From Mesostigma viride (Eukaryota > Streptophyta > Mesostigmatophyceae > Mesostigmatales > Mesostigmataceae): a stretch of 64,000 bases of DNA. Made by a program: the position numbers and the translations under genes. Under the pieces are notes generated by a model, which worked only from the letters and a program-made list of their open reading frames with translations, did not search any database and was not told where the DNA came from. The stretch's first letter is position 1; each line of letters opens with the position of its first letter. The stretch spans positions 658,501 through 722,500 of the forward strand of contig RPFO01000219.1 of NCBI GenBank assembly GCA_009746045.1, written 5' to 3'. This document shows, in pieces, positions 43,346-56,400 of this stretch.

Positions 43346-45110
43346 TAGAGCTGAGCACCGCCGCCAAGCAACTCCGCTTCTATGCCGCCCTTGGACCTGA
43401 CCAGCTCCCAGCCCCGGTGATTAAGCTGACGGCGCTCACGGGGTTCCTGCTTGACGTCTGCATGCAACCAGATCCTGGTTGCCGACGCGCCGCCGATTCC
43501 TGAGTGGCAGCACAGCTACCGTATTATGCTGTACAAAAACAAAGGTTCCCCTGACGACCCCGCCAACTACAGAGGAGTCTGCATCCAGAGCGCCGCACTC
43601 AAGTTGTTCATGCGCATGATCCTCAACCGCCTTCGTTCTGCTCTCGACTGTCACCTTGGGGAAAGTCAAATGGGCTTCCGTCCTGGGCGCAACACCGTCA
43701 TGGCCATCTTCGTCGCGCGTCGCCTCTTCGAGGAAATCGCTCTCCTGCAACCTGGTGAGTTTCCCGCCATCCTGATCTTCGTCGACTTCATCAAGGCTTT
43801 TGATTCTGTCCTCTGGGACGCTCTATGGGCTCATACTTGCTCGCGCTCGCGTTCCCACTCCCCTGATTACTGTCATCCGCACGCTGTATGAGGGGTCGAC
43901 CACTTCGGTGCGCACTCAACACGGCATTACCCCGCCATGCCCACTGCAGACCGGCGTCTGGCAGGGTTGCGTCCTGTCGCCGTACCTGTTTATTATTGTA
44001 GTGGATTATGTTATGCGCCAGGCACGTGCTCGCTTTGCTAGCATTGCAGGCCGTGCCCCTGGCCTAGCGATCACGAACGAGCTTGGGGAAGGGGGGCCGA
44101 CTAACAAGCAGAATTTACTAGCTGACCTCATTTATGCCGACGACATCACGCTCATCGAGAAGCCGGAGTCTGCCCAACTTTGGCTGGACTGCCTGGCTCG
44201 AGGCTCGGGCGGTTGGTCTAGAAATCAGCCCCAAAACGGAGGCCCTGGCCCTCGGCATGGCAGGGCCGACACCCACACTCCGCCTCTTAGACGATGCCGA
44301 GGTCAACTACCCTCCTTCAGGCCGCTTCAAGCTACTCGGCAGTTGGCTTCCCGACTGTGAGGACGACATGACGACACGGATCGGCATGGCGTGGGCGCAC
44401 CTCCATGACCACCGCCGCTGGTGGAGCAACCCCGCCCTACCCCGGATCGTCAAGCGTGACCTCTTCAAGGTCGTCATGCTGACGATCCTGACCTACGGCG
44501 CCGAGACGTGGACACTGACGCAGGAGCTGGAGCAACGACTCGACGGCGCCGTCACCAAGATGCTGCACAAGGCCCTTAACACCCCCTTTGGTTTGCACAT
44601 TAGTAATGAGGATTTGTACGCTGATTTGCCCTATGTTTCCCACATTATTAGGCACAGGCGCCTGGGCCTAGCCGGGCACCTGGCCCGCACAGATCAGGTA
44701 GATACATCAGATAGACTAGCTGGCACCAAGCCCGCCCAGCCTGGGCGATATGTCCTCACCTGGCGTGCCCCCGGCCGCGCGCGGCAGGGCCGCCACCCAT
44801 GGACTTTTCGTGATAGACTCGGCATGGACATGTGCTACACTAGACGTGACGGGCTCACCCCCGGGCAGCTAGCCTCCTGGTTTGTCTGTAATATGGAGGC
44901 AGATGGTGCGCAAGGATAGATGGCAAGTAGTGATGAAGGAGACCACCCCCAAGCCTGTGGGGGCTCCGCGTGTGACCAAGTATGGCATTCATAGCGATTC
45001 GGGCCGCGGTGCCCACACCCCTGTAACTAGGACCTAGATAGCTTATACCATCCATTCCATCCCATGTTCCCCTCCCACTGAGGACTTATGCTCACGTGAC
45101 GCAGTAACGT
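43346..45110 (+). mobile_element. RTE-like LINE, copy B, with broken reverse transcriptase
   Basis: Plus-strand sister of copy A, highly similar along its length. Frames: 43451-43891, 43800-44360 and 44134-44919 carry the same RT blocks (YRIMLYKNKG, GFRPGRNTVMA, IVVDYVMRQ, YADDI) and C-terminus (TYGAETWTL, LGLAGHLART). Indels near 43829 and 44194 shift the frame at other places than in copy A. 3' end near 45060 with gatagcttataccatccatt and an (ATTA)n tail at 45115. The 5' end is truncated near the start of RT. Confidence 0.85.
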
Positions 45111-45239
45111 GTCTATTAATTAATTAATTAATTAGTTAATGTGTTACATACATGCTCCCCATGAAGATATATGTTCTTAATTGATTAACTAATTGATTAA
45201 TACCTTCCTAGAAGCAATCGTGTTCGATGCATGCATCAA

Positions 45240-45495
45240 TTAATTAATATAGCTAGACACGTGACTGCGTCACGTGAGCATAAGTCCTCAGTGGGAGGGG
45301 AACATTGGATGGAATGAATGATCGATGTAAGCTATCTAGGTCCTAGTTACAGGGTTGTGAGCACCACGGCCCGAATTCGAATCGCTATGATCTGCCATAC
45401 GCGGTCACACGCGGAGCCCCCACCGACCTGGGGGTGGTCTCCTTCATCACTATATACTTGCCATCTATCCTTGCGTACCATTGGCCTCCATGCAT
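45240..45495 (-). mobile_element. 3' end fragment of the RTE-like LINE, opposite to copy B
   Basis: gactgcgtcacgtgagcata, cctagttacagggttgtga and tggtctccttcatcactat match the 3' ends of the other copies. It faces copy B tail to tail. Confidence 0.8.
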
Positions 45496-46342
45496 GCATG
45501 CTTGCTAGATAGAGGTACAACAAGCAGTTGCATGCAAGCTGGGTCACCGATTGCACACAAATAGAAAGCTCGATCTCTTCAAAACAAGGCATAAATATAC
45601 TCCTACATCAGCATTTGCAAAATCGCACCACACTTGCATGCATGGTAAGCAAATTGAGTATACAATTCAATACCAATTTATTTAACGGGTTGATCTGTGC
45701 CACATTGGCTGATTCAAAATGCAGCTCTATAGTGTGGCCCAGGCACTGAAGCAGCACCAGAGCTTTCAGGTGCGCAGCTTTCCCATCTCCCAGTCAGGTT
45801 GGGCATGAACGCTGACAGCATGAACCCATGAGCTAGCTAAACAAAGGTGAGACAGCCTATACCAGACGTTAACAAATCCGGCCCCGGCTGGAACTGATCT
45901 TTCCCCAGTTGGCCCGCACACGTCACAAAGCCACACGAAACTGCCTACTCCTATTTACAACCACCAGATGGGTCATCAGTCCTGAAGGCACAAATATCCA
46001 GGTAGGACCAGTCCGCGTGCGCTGAGCCAAATCACCCAGCATGCACACAAAGCTCTGTACATGCAGTGTGCAGTGCTAACTAGCAAGCCCAAGCGTCGCA
46101 ACACACTAGACCCTAGAGGTACCACTATATATTTTATAGAAACCCCCCCCCCCCCCCCCCCCCTACCCCCCTACCCCCTATATAAATGTCTCAACAGAGC
46201 CTCATGTCCTGTCGTAGAAAATTAAAGCACGGGTTTGTCGGCTCTAGTATCAATACTCCTGTCCTGCTAGCAGACTATTAATCAATTAATTAAACTCTTG
46301 CTCCCGTTCGGGAGTCACGGAGTATTAGATAGCAGACTGTAT
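45496..46342. other. Intergenic, 3' side of the FNDC3-like gene
   Basis: No ORF with family resemblance. Contains a 20-bp poly-C run near 46144 and a copy of the ctcccgttcgggagtcacgg block (46297) with a TTAA-rich tail, shared with 28084. The transcript end of the FNDC3-like gene must fall here. Confidence 0.45.
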
Positions 46343-49300
46343 TTAGACCTCGGGCACCGTCCACCAGACGTAGATGAGCCACAGGATGAAGAGCCCCCCC
46401 AGCACATGCGGCAGATACGCGCTGCACGCCTTCCATAGGGACCGTTTGCTGCGCACGGGTGGCCGCACCTTGGCGCCCTTGCCTCCCCGTCCGCCCGCCC
46501 CGGGAGCAGACCCCCCTGTCCAAGGACTCACCCCTGCGCTCGCCAGTAGCCAGTCTCGCAGCCACTCGCCATACGCGACCATACTGCCCAGGGTGCCACC
46601 GTCGCCTGCGCCCGATCCACCCCCCTGGGGGCCCAACCCGGCCCCAACCCCCCCCCGGGACCTTGACTCTTCCATCTGCTTTGCAGAAGCCGCTGCCCCG
46701 CTCACGTCCCTTCGATATACGATCGATGTCTCGGTCGGATCTCGTTCCGTGGAAAACACGCTTGGAGCACTCCAGGCGCTGCACAGTGCCGCTGCTGCTG
46801 ATCCAACCGCCGATGCGGCCGCAGCCGCCGCGGATGTGCTGGAGGCTCCTCCCGATGCCGTCGCTGATGCCGCCACCGCGGCGGTCGTCGCTGGCGCCAT
46901 CCCGTTGGCCAGCTCCGCAGCGGACGCGGACGAGGGCGGCTCCTGGTGGGTGTCCCTGGCCAGGGCATCCCTGGTTGGAGTGCCGGGAGTGGAGGTGCTG
47001 GTGCTGACAGACGCATCCCCGTGCGCGCGCACGCGGAAGGCGTAGCTGGTGGCGGGGTGCAAGTCGCGCACCTCACAGCTGGAGGCGGGGGGGGGGGGGG
47101 GGGGGGGACATCGGGGGGGCAACACGGGGGTCAAGAAGGGGTTCAGAAGCAGGTAAAAAGGGGTGAAATAGATTTGTCGAACGGCGGTTTCCAAACAGAT
47201 TGCCGGAAGGTGGCCAGCATGCAGGGGGCTGAAACGGGGGGGATTAGGTCAGCGAACAAAAGGGCTGCCAGGACAGGGGATCAGGCGTGGGACAAGCCCA
47301 AGGGAGCAACTGCTTCGCAAGGAACCCACCCGTACTTGTTGAATCTGGGAAGGCCTGTGCCAAAAGTATCAAGGCGTGCCAAACAACAATAATGATGAAT
47401 ATTAAGATACACTGCCGGCAGGTGAGGTGCACAGGGCAACTGCGGGAGGTGCCGAGGGTGAGCTCGGGCAGCTGGGGGAGTGACTGTGCAGGGGGCATGA
47501 CAGGGCCTGTGCGACCGCGGCCTCAGCAACAGAAATCGGCCTAGAGTTTACAAGGGGCCCAAAATCGCCCCGAGCACAGGGGGCAGCTGAAGGCAGTGTG
47601 TTCGCTGTCTTATAGAAGTATATACCTTGTAGTACTACTACTAATCTACTATATATACTACTATATCTTATCTTATCTTATCTTGCTTTTGCAGTGTGTA
47701 CGCTGTCTTATAGTAGTATATATACTACTACATCTTATCTTATCTGATAGTAGTTTATACCTCCAACACATCTTACCTTATCTTGCTTTTGCAGCGTGTA
47801 CGCCATGTGTACCCTGTCTAATAGTAGTATCAACCTTATAGTAGTATACATACTACTACATCTTATCTTATCTGATAGTAGTTTATACCTCCTACACATC
47901 TTATCTTATCTTGCTTTTGCAGCGTGAACGCTGCAGCCTGGATCGACATCTTTCCCCACGAAAAGTAGAGGGGATTTATACCAACACCAAGTTGCTATCT
48001 TCTCCAAGACCCGGATGTCATTCGTATTTACTATTTATACCAACACCAAGTTGCTATTTTCTCCAAGACCGGGACGTCATTCGTATTTACCCGGGCACCC
48101 ACGACGTGGTCTGTACGTTGACCCCTTCTTAGCAAGAAGCTGTGGCTTTTAATGGCGTGAATGCCTTGGCAGTCCGGCCCACTAGGTTAAATAACCACAA
48201 TGTACTTGCGAGTGATGAGGTTTCTACCAATACGGTCCAGTCCGCATAAACATGAACACCCCTGATTGGACATGGTTCGATGGATTTTCAATTCAGGTTG
48301 GCGGGACTCTTTGCCTTGGCATTGTGTCAAGCAGCCATTCACGCAAACATGGAGGAAGACAGGAAAAAAAACTCTTAATTTGATGGGTGCATTTGTGGGC
48401 AGCCAGGGTGGTCCTTCCAAAAAGAAGACACGAGCCCAGGAAACTGCAAGGATAGACTGCAACGCCTTGCACTCGCCAGCATACCGTGTGCAAGCACGCG
48501 TGGCATGTGCGGGGTTTTAATGCATTAAGCGGGGGGGTTGATGAATTAATTAATGCGCGGGGCCTGTCTGTCCCACATACCGCGCAGCCACCCCCGAATA
48601 CACGACCCGTGGCTGCGCCGCCACGTGATGACTACCGCCGCCGCCACCAGACACAGGCTCCATCTCGACGGAATAATGGCTGCGCGCCGCAAACATGTCC
48701 GGCGTCATGCTGGCGATGGCCGCCCCCGCCACCCCCAGGGCATTTGCGGCCGCGGCAGAGGATGAAGTGGCCGCCCCCGACGATGAGGGCGCCGCCCCTG
48801 AGGATGCTGAGGACCGGATGCCTTGAGGGGCGGATGCCAGCGCTAGCAAGTCTTCGGCGTCCGCGGCCACCCAGGAGATGCGCAGGGAGGTGGGCGTGGC
48901 GGAGTCGAGGGTAGGGGCGGAGGGTGCCGGGGGCGGCGCGAGGGGCAGCGTCGTGGAGGCGACGTTGCTGGCGGGGCCGACGCCGACGGCGTTCACCGCC
49001 TGCATGTCGGCAACAGGATGGAGAGGGTTGGCACATGGGGTAGGGTGTGGGGAAAGGGGAAAGAGTGTCCGATAGTTTTGGCAAAGAGGGGGAGATTGTC
49101 GGCAAGTGAAGAACAGCACATGAAATAACAAATGATTTAGCAAATGATTTAGCTAATGATTTAGCAAATGATTTAGCTAATGGGGAAGAATGTACAAGTG
49201 TCGGCAAAAGGGACGAGAGATTTGGCATCGCAAGGAAGCGGTGTGGCACAAAAAAGAGGAGATGTCAGCAAATTTGGGAGTGTTTGGATAACGGGGGGGA

Positions 49301-50498
49301 GGCAAACGGAATACTACTATGTGGCTCATGGCCGGTGGGTACCATGGGGGAGTGCACGTCCACCAACATTGCCAACATGGGGTTACCTTGCGAAGCCGTA
49401 GACCACATTGCCAACATTGGGTTACCTTGCGAAGCCGTAGACCACATTGCCAACATTGGGTTACCTTGCGAAGCCGTAGACCACATTGCCAACATGGGGT
49501 TACCTTGCGAAGCCGTAGACCACATTGCCAACATGGGGTTACCTTGCGAAGCCGTAGACCACATTGCCAACATTGGGTTACCTTGCGAAGCCGTAGACCA
49601 CATGGGGGAGTACATGCATGGGGGGGTACATGTCCACAGCAAGAACGACGACATGCAAACACAAATTGGTCCCTCGTTGGCTCATCGCTCGTCCATTCCT
49701 ATACGTGAGACTACCAGCGCATTACTATGTACTATAGTGACCATGGTATCCATGAAGCAACCAGCGCAGGCCAGAAAGCGGGAGAATCCAGACCATGGCC
49801 GCCCGAGGCTGCCGTGAGGGCAAGGGCGAATGTGTGGTGGCATGTACTCCAGCAGTGGCACATAATCCAATGACTGTCACTGCCAGTCACTTGGTCATTC
49901 TATGTCGCTATTCGAACCGCTCACCGCTTGCCAAACGCGGCTGACACAGGAAAATTTCACCTCGGCGCGGAGGAAGAAGTAGGTGCGCTTAATTTCAACC
50001 AGTGCCACAGCAACCGTGCCAGAGCAACCGTTGCTGTGCCACAGCAACAGCTGGCACTGGTACCGTGGCAGTGTCGTTCAACGGTACCTGCTGGTTTCAC
50101 CCCCCCCATGCGGTATGCTGTACTTTGTGGACACCCAACGCACCTTGACGCGGAAGAAGTAGGTGCATGTGGGCAGCAGCTTGGTCACTTTGAACGAGGT
50201 CGGCGCGCCCGTGAACACCTGGAGGGAAGGGACAGGCGAGAGATTAGGGCAAGGCATACACAAAGTAGGTGACGGGAATCATTGAGACAACTAGCGCAGG
50301 GATCCAAACAGGTGATGGTCCTATTAAGTATGGTGACGGTCCTATTGAAATGTTTGGTACGATTGAGTGTGGTGATGGTCCTATTGAAATGTTTTGGTAC
50401 GATTGAGTGTGGTGATGGTCCTATGGAGTATGAAGTATTAGGACACCACCGTGAGCAACTGGGGGCAACAACGAGCAACCAGAGACAGACAGACAGAC

Positions 50499-50565
<67 letters not shown>

Positions 50566-53417
50566 TGCAACGACGAACCACAAGCAAAAGCAACATGCGT
50601 CTGGGGGTGAACTGTGCAATGTGTGTGTGGGAGCCGACTGTGCAGAGTGTGCGGGGGGGGGGGGGGGGGGGGGGGGGACCGGGAGCATGCCATGAACACG
50701 GTTGCATGCGTGCCCGACAAGCCAATGATCCTGGGCAGCAAAGGCCAAGGGCTGAGCAATGCTGCTATTCGTCAGGGGCGATGCTGCTATTTCAGCGGCG
50801 CAGAGAAAAAATTAGATGGTTGCATGAGCGAGATCATTCAATCCCTAAAGATCTCGATTTTCGAAACGGGGGCAGGGTGGACAGTGTTGGCGCATGGCTC
50901 ATGGAGACAAACGCAACGCATACCTTCTTGAAGCCGGTCAAGGGATCTGAGGACACCTCCAGGATGTAGCTGTCGAGTCGATGAACGTTGACAAAACCCG
51001 GTGATGGTTGAGAGGGAGTCCATGGTGGCCACCGCCACACCCACCCACACACACACACAAACACACGCACACACACGCACACACACGCACAAACACACGC
51101 ACACGGGTGGTGGCCGTGACGAGGAGCAGCAGGAGGGGCCACGTTCCCCGGGGCGCAAACAAGACAGCCCAAGTCGACCGAATGTAAGCATAGGGGAGGA
51201 GAGAGTAAAAGAGGGGAGAATAGACTACAATAGGGGAATGTAAGCATAGGGGAGGAGAGAGTAAAAGAGGGGAGAATAGACTACAATAGGGGAGGATAGC
51301 ATACGATAGGGGAGGCTCGGGCAGTACCCCCTTCCCACCTACCCCCTGTCTCCCCTTTGCGCCCCCCCCCCTTCTTCCCCCCGGTTTCCAAGCCGACCTT
51401 TGATAGTTAGGCCCTTTGATCCTTAGGCCCTTGATACATAGGCACTTTGATAGTTAGGCCCTTTGATCCTTAGGCCCTTTGATACGCAGGCTCTTTGATA
51501 CTTTAGCCCCCTTCTGCAGTAGGTTACCGCGGCGAGGGGCGCACCGACCCTACCTAACTTCTGGCACCCTTGACCTACCTGGTTACTGGCATATTTAACG
51601 TAGGCGGTGGCGCACCGACCCTACCCATTTATTGGCGCGTCCACCCTCTCTAATTACCAAAGCATACCAATCGTACCTGGTGATAGGTATGGTATACATA
51701 CATGAGATATATATAGAGTTATATATACCGTTCATATAGTTGCCTCACTTAATACAGTAGCATGGCCATTGACCAGGTTATCTGGTTATGAGCACGCCTC
51801 GCATACCTGGTCACTGGCCTTTACCACATGGGGCACCGTCCCAGGTTACTGGCAACCCTAACATACCTGGTTACCCACGACCCTGCCATACCTGGTTACT
51901 GACGACCCTAACATAACAGGTTACTGGCGAACCTAACGTACCTGGTTGCTGGCAGCCCTAGCACACCTGGTTACTGGCGACCCTAACATAACAGGTTACT
52001 GGCGACCCTGACATACCTGGTTACTGGCGAACCGCGGCACAACAGCGGTGGTGACCACCGCAGCCGCACAGACATAGGGCCGACGGCCACTAGCTGCGGC
52101 GGTGCGGGGGCAGCAGGGGGGGCGGCACAGGGGGCCGCGATGGCATCGTTGCTGAAGGGGCCCACGCCGGCACTGTTGGCCGCGCACACGCGGAAGAGGT
52201 ACTCCTGCCCGCTCTCGGCATGGCTGAACTCGAACCTGCAGGGAAACGCCAAATGTCGACATCAAGTGCATCAAATAAATAATTAATAAATTCAATAGAA
52301 GCACGACTAGTCGTATAAAAACATCGCACATTTCAATACTGCACACTAGAGTAAGTCTTGGCATTTCCAGAGAGCATGCCGGATTGAACAGGGAGGTATG
52401 GCACCCACGGTCACGAAAGCATCACCCTGTCACAAATGCACAAAGTGCAGGGCATGCTCACTACAGCATCACCCAAGCCACTCACTCGCGGGACAGCACC
52501 AGCATCACCCCACGCCACTCACTCCCGTGACAGCACCAGCATCACCCACGCCACATGCTCTTGTTAGAGCATTACCCCAAGCCACTCACTCGCAGGACAG
52601 CCCCACATAGACATCCCTCCACGCCGGCTGCAGGCCCGGAGGGAGCAAAGCGGCTCCCCCGATCGCCCCCGCCGCCGCCACCGACGATTTCTTCTTGGCC
52701 TTGCCGCTCGCCGCGGCGCCAAGGCCAGCGCCGCCACCGCTGCTAGCCGCTGTACCAGAGAACGTGGGCGCAGTGGCGGCCACGGTTGGGGGGATGTCGA
52801 GCTTCTCGGCCACCTGTAGGGTGTACTGGGTCACAGGCGCGCCGTTGTCGTGCGACGGTGCCTGCGCACGGGGGTGGGACATTGCACATGTTTTGGGGTC
52901 GACGGTATAAGGATCCGTATTGCCCCGTGGTATGTGGCGTTCAACGGCTTTGCAAGGCAACCATCTTTGTTTTGGGATCCTCATTCATTCATGGAAAGCA
53001 CTTAGTGGTATGTCATTCATGGGAAATAAAGCCTGGATGGGAACCGGACCGTGTCGGAAAAAGGCCATGTGGCGTGGGACACGGGGACTGTCATCAGGGT
53101 CGGCAGTTGGCGCGTTGAGGATGATGCAGGGCATGCGGCCACATGTGCAGGGTCAGGTTTGAGAAACGGGTAAATGCTGAGCTTGACAGGGTCGGTGGCG
53201 TAGTTAATCTTGCACAGCATATATAACAATAGAAAAGAGAGTGGAGGGGAAACGACGAAAAAAGCACAAAATCCCCAGCTCACCTTCCACCGCACGTGGA
53301 TGGTCGTGGTGGATACCGCCGAGGCCTCAGGGGGCGGCGGCGCCCCTGGCTGGGAAGGCGCCGTCTTCACCTGCAGGGTGTCGCTCCAGGCGCTGTGTCC
53401 GTACTTGTTGGCCGCCT

Positions 53418-53454
<37 letters not shown>

Positions 53455-56400
53455 TGAGCAATAGGGCAGGTGGGGGGGTTGATTTCACGCGGGTGAGGGG
53501 GCAGGGACCGAGGGGAGGGAGGGCCGACGGCAAGGGGGAGCAAGGGTAGTGGAAACCTTTTGTCTGGTCCTTTCTGTCCGCCTTGGGTAATGAGCATTAA
53601 TTACTTGTGATGCAGTCTACGTGCAGATTCCATGCGTGTAAGTTGCCTACGTGTACATCCGCCGCCCCACGTTTAAGATTGGGGTCTGGCCGACCCAGGG
53701 TTGCGATCTTAAACTTAAAATCAAATCCAGGGCTGACGATCTTAAAGTTGAGAGTTGTAGGATCTTAAACCTGACGCCGCATACCTGAGTACATAATCTG
53801 TATCGCATACCACTCACCAGCCATTTGTACCAACTTTAAGATCCTTTGCCCATAACCAGCCCTGCGATCTTAAACCTGAATTTTCAAAATCCAGGGTCTC
53901 AAGATCTTTAACCTGGGAATCTTAAACGTGGGGCTGGGGGTGTCAATTAACATTAATGGGCATGAAGGGGCCCGATAACAGCGTGAACACAGTTGAAAAG
54001 CGCGAACACACACGGCGAGCAGCAACAGGATTGGCCTTGGTTTTACTAGCTTGGCGGCCTCGCTAGAACCACACCAGCCTTGGGATTTCTGGGGTAGCGG
54101 CCGAAGGCCTTGCTAGAACCACGCTGGGTCGCACGCACGATGCTCGCACAGATACAGCAAAAAGCGCCTCGAAAACAACACACGCCTGCATACCTTGACG
54201 CGAAGCAGGTAAGTGCTGGCAGGGGCAAGCGACGCCACCACGCACTGCGGGTCGCGGCCCTCATACACGCCCTTATACTTGCCACCGCCGGTCTCCCCCT
54301 CCTGGGTCATGGGCGCCCCCTTCCCGCTGCGCGCTCCCCCTCCCCCTCCCCATCCACCACTGGCGGGGCCACCACCGCCACCACCGCTGCTGCCACTGCC
54401 AGCCGTGACCCCATCCCCGTCCTCTCCCCCCGCGCCCGCTGCCCCTCGCGCAAAGTTGCCCTCGGGGAACCCCCTCAGAGCGGAAGCCGCTGCGGCGGCC
54501 GCATCAGAACAGGGCCCGGCCCCCGCCGCCGCGGATGCCTCACCGGCAGCGTCTAGCTCATGGCTCGCGTCGCCATTGGCCGCGGGGAGCTGGGCCGGGT
54601 GGCCATTGGCCTCGGGAATGGTGTCCGTAACCGCGCGTCGGGGGCATGCGGCCTGGAGGCAGCACTCCACGAAGTAGGACAGGATCGGTGCGCCGTGGGA
54701 GTCGGGGGGTGTCCACCTGCATGAGGTGTCGGGGGGGGGTTGTGATGGTGACAAGTACAATGTTATGTCATTACTACTTGCCATTTGCTTTATTTATGTC
54801 AGTAGTTGTTCAGAACTTGGTATAGCCGCGCCGTGTCCCACAGTTGCAGGCTTCAAACTATCACGCAATAATCCGAGGGACAACTGATCTACTATCTAGC
54901 AGTATGTTCTTAATACGAGTGTTAGCATTCAAACTATCACGCAACATCCGAGGGACAGCTGGTCTACTATCTAGCAGTATGTCCGAGTGTTAGCAGGGAA
55001 AGGAAGGGGGACGAGGGGTCTTTCCGGGCACAGGCAGGAGCGGGCATAAACTCCCAAGGAAGAAGGAACTTCTGGTGGGAACGATGTCAGGCTATGAGTT
55101 TAAATTTAGATTGGATATATGAATGAGGGAGCGGTCCGTGAGGGATCCGGTTTGCATGGCGCAGCAGCCATGTTGTTTCAGGAGGCTGGGATCGTCAAGC
55201 TTTTTGACATGCATCAGCAGCATCAAGAGCCCCACCGACACTGTTCCATAGCATGATTACATCGACGTCCGGCGTGAGCTGGTCAAGAGTCTGGCAACCC
55301 CGGTCTGGCATTGATTTTATTGGCAAAAAATGAGCTGAAAGTGATGGCAAACATGCGCTGACTGTAGAAACTCACCGTATCTTCACAGAAGTGGCGGTCG
55401 GGGTCCCGTCCCTCTCAGGTCGTGCGGGCGCCGCGGGGCAGGCACCGCGCGTGTCACACACCAGCACCTCTGCAAGCACAAGAGTTTGCAAATGCATGGG
55501 CACATTTGTATCAACGATAAAAAGACGATGACATAAAGTAGGTAAAAGTAAGTTCTTAAAAGTGAGTATATAAAAGTTAAGTATACTACTAAAAAAGTGA
55601 GTATATCAAGTATACAAGTAAGTGCGCAGGTATAGAAAAGTATACAAGAGTAGGTAGAGTAGTATATATCATGGAAAACCAGGGCTGCCCCCGCTCCGGT
55701 CCATAGCAACCAGAAGGCCCCCCTCGTGACGTCGACAAGGAAGACGTGAGCGCGGAGCTATGAACTGTCTCATAGTTGGTTGCTGATAAAGAACCAACCA
55801 GCAACCCACCCGCACATACCAAAAACCATGCATGGTATGGGAAACCAAACCGCGACCTAAACTAAACACAGTCCTGCGTGGGGTATACATACTTCATAGA
55901 CCCCTGCACTCATCGTGGGCAACGACGTGAGCCATGACTGCTATCGTCATACTCTCGCTGGCCACGATACCGGGAGGTCACTGTACATTATACTGACCGG
56001 GGGTAACACAGCTAGCCTCGGCCGCTAAACTCGCCACTGTACGGTTTGCGTACCGCTGGGAGGGCTGGCTCCCGATGCATTGACGGCGCGAACTCGGATC
56101 GCGTACGCGACACCTGGCGCCAAGTCGCGCAGCGTGACGCTTTCGCCGGCCTCCCCCCTGCTGGCGTCTGCACCCGCTGAGCTCCCTGCCGCCCCTCCTG
56201 CCGCTGCAGGCCCAGCGCCGGACTTGGAAGAGGGGGCGGCGGAGGACGGTCGTGTGGCGTTGGCATTGTTGCTGCTTGTACTGCTGCCACATGGCACAAG
56301 GAGGCTGAAGTCAAATTGGGAGGGAACCTGCCCGCAGGATGACATATCCGTCGAGTAGGGCGTGTACTGCGAGAGCGCGTGTGGGGTGGGGGTGGGGGTG

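Noticed and set aside
49366-49607. Regular 39-bp repeats, considered as a CRISPR array
   Set aside because: Units are head to tail without unique spacers, inside an intron of a eukaryotic gene; no cas gene is present.
50970-51247. Extension of exon 50924-50969 through the GT repeat (an open frame exists)
   Set aside because: No AG acceptor occurs on the minus strand from 51001 to 51180, while the acceptor at 50970-50972 restores the exact phase with the exon ending at 52017 and the FN3 pattern.
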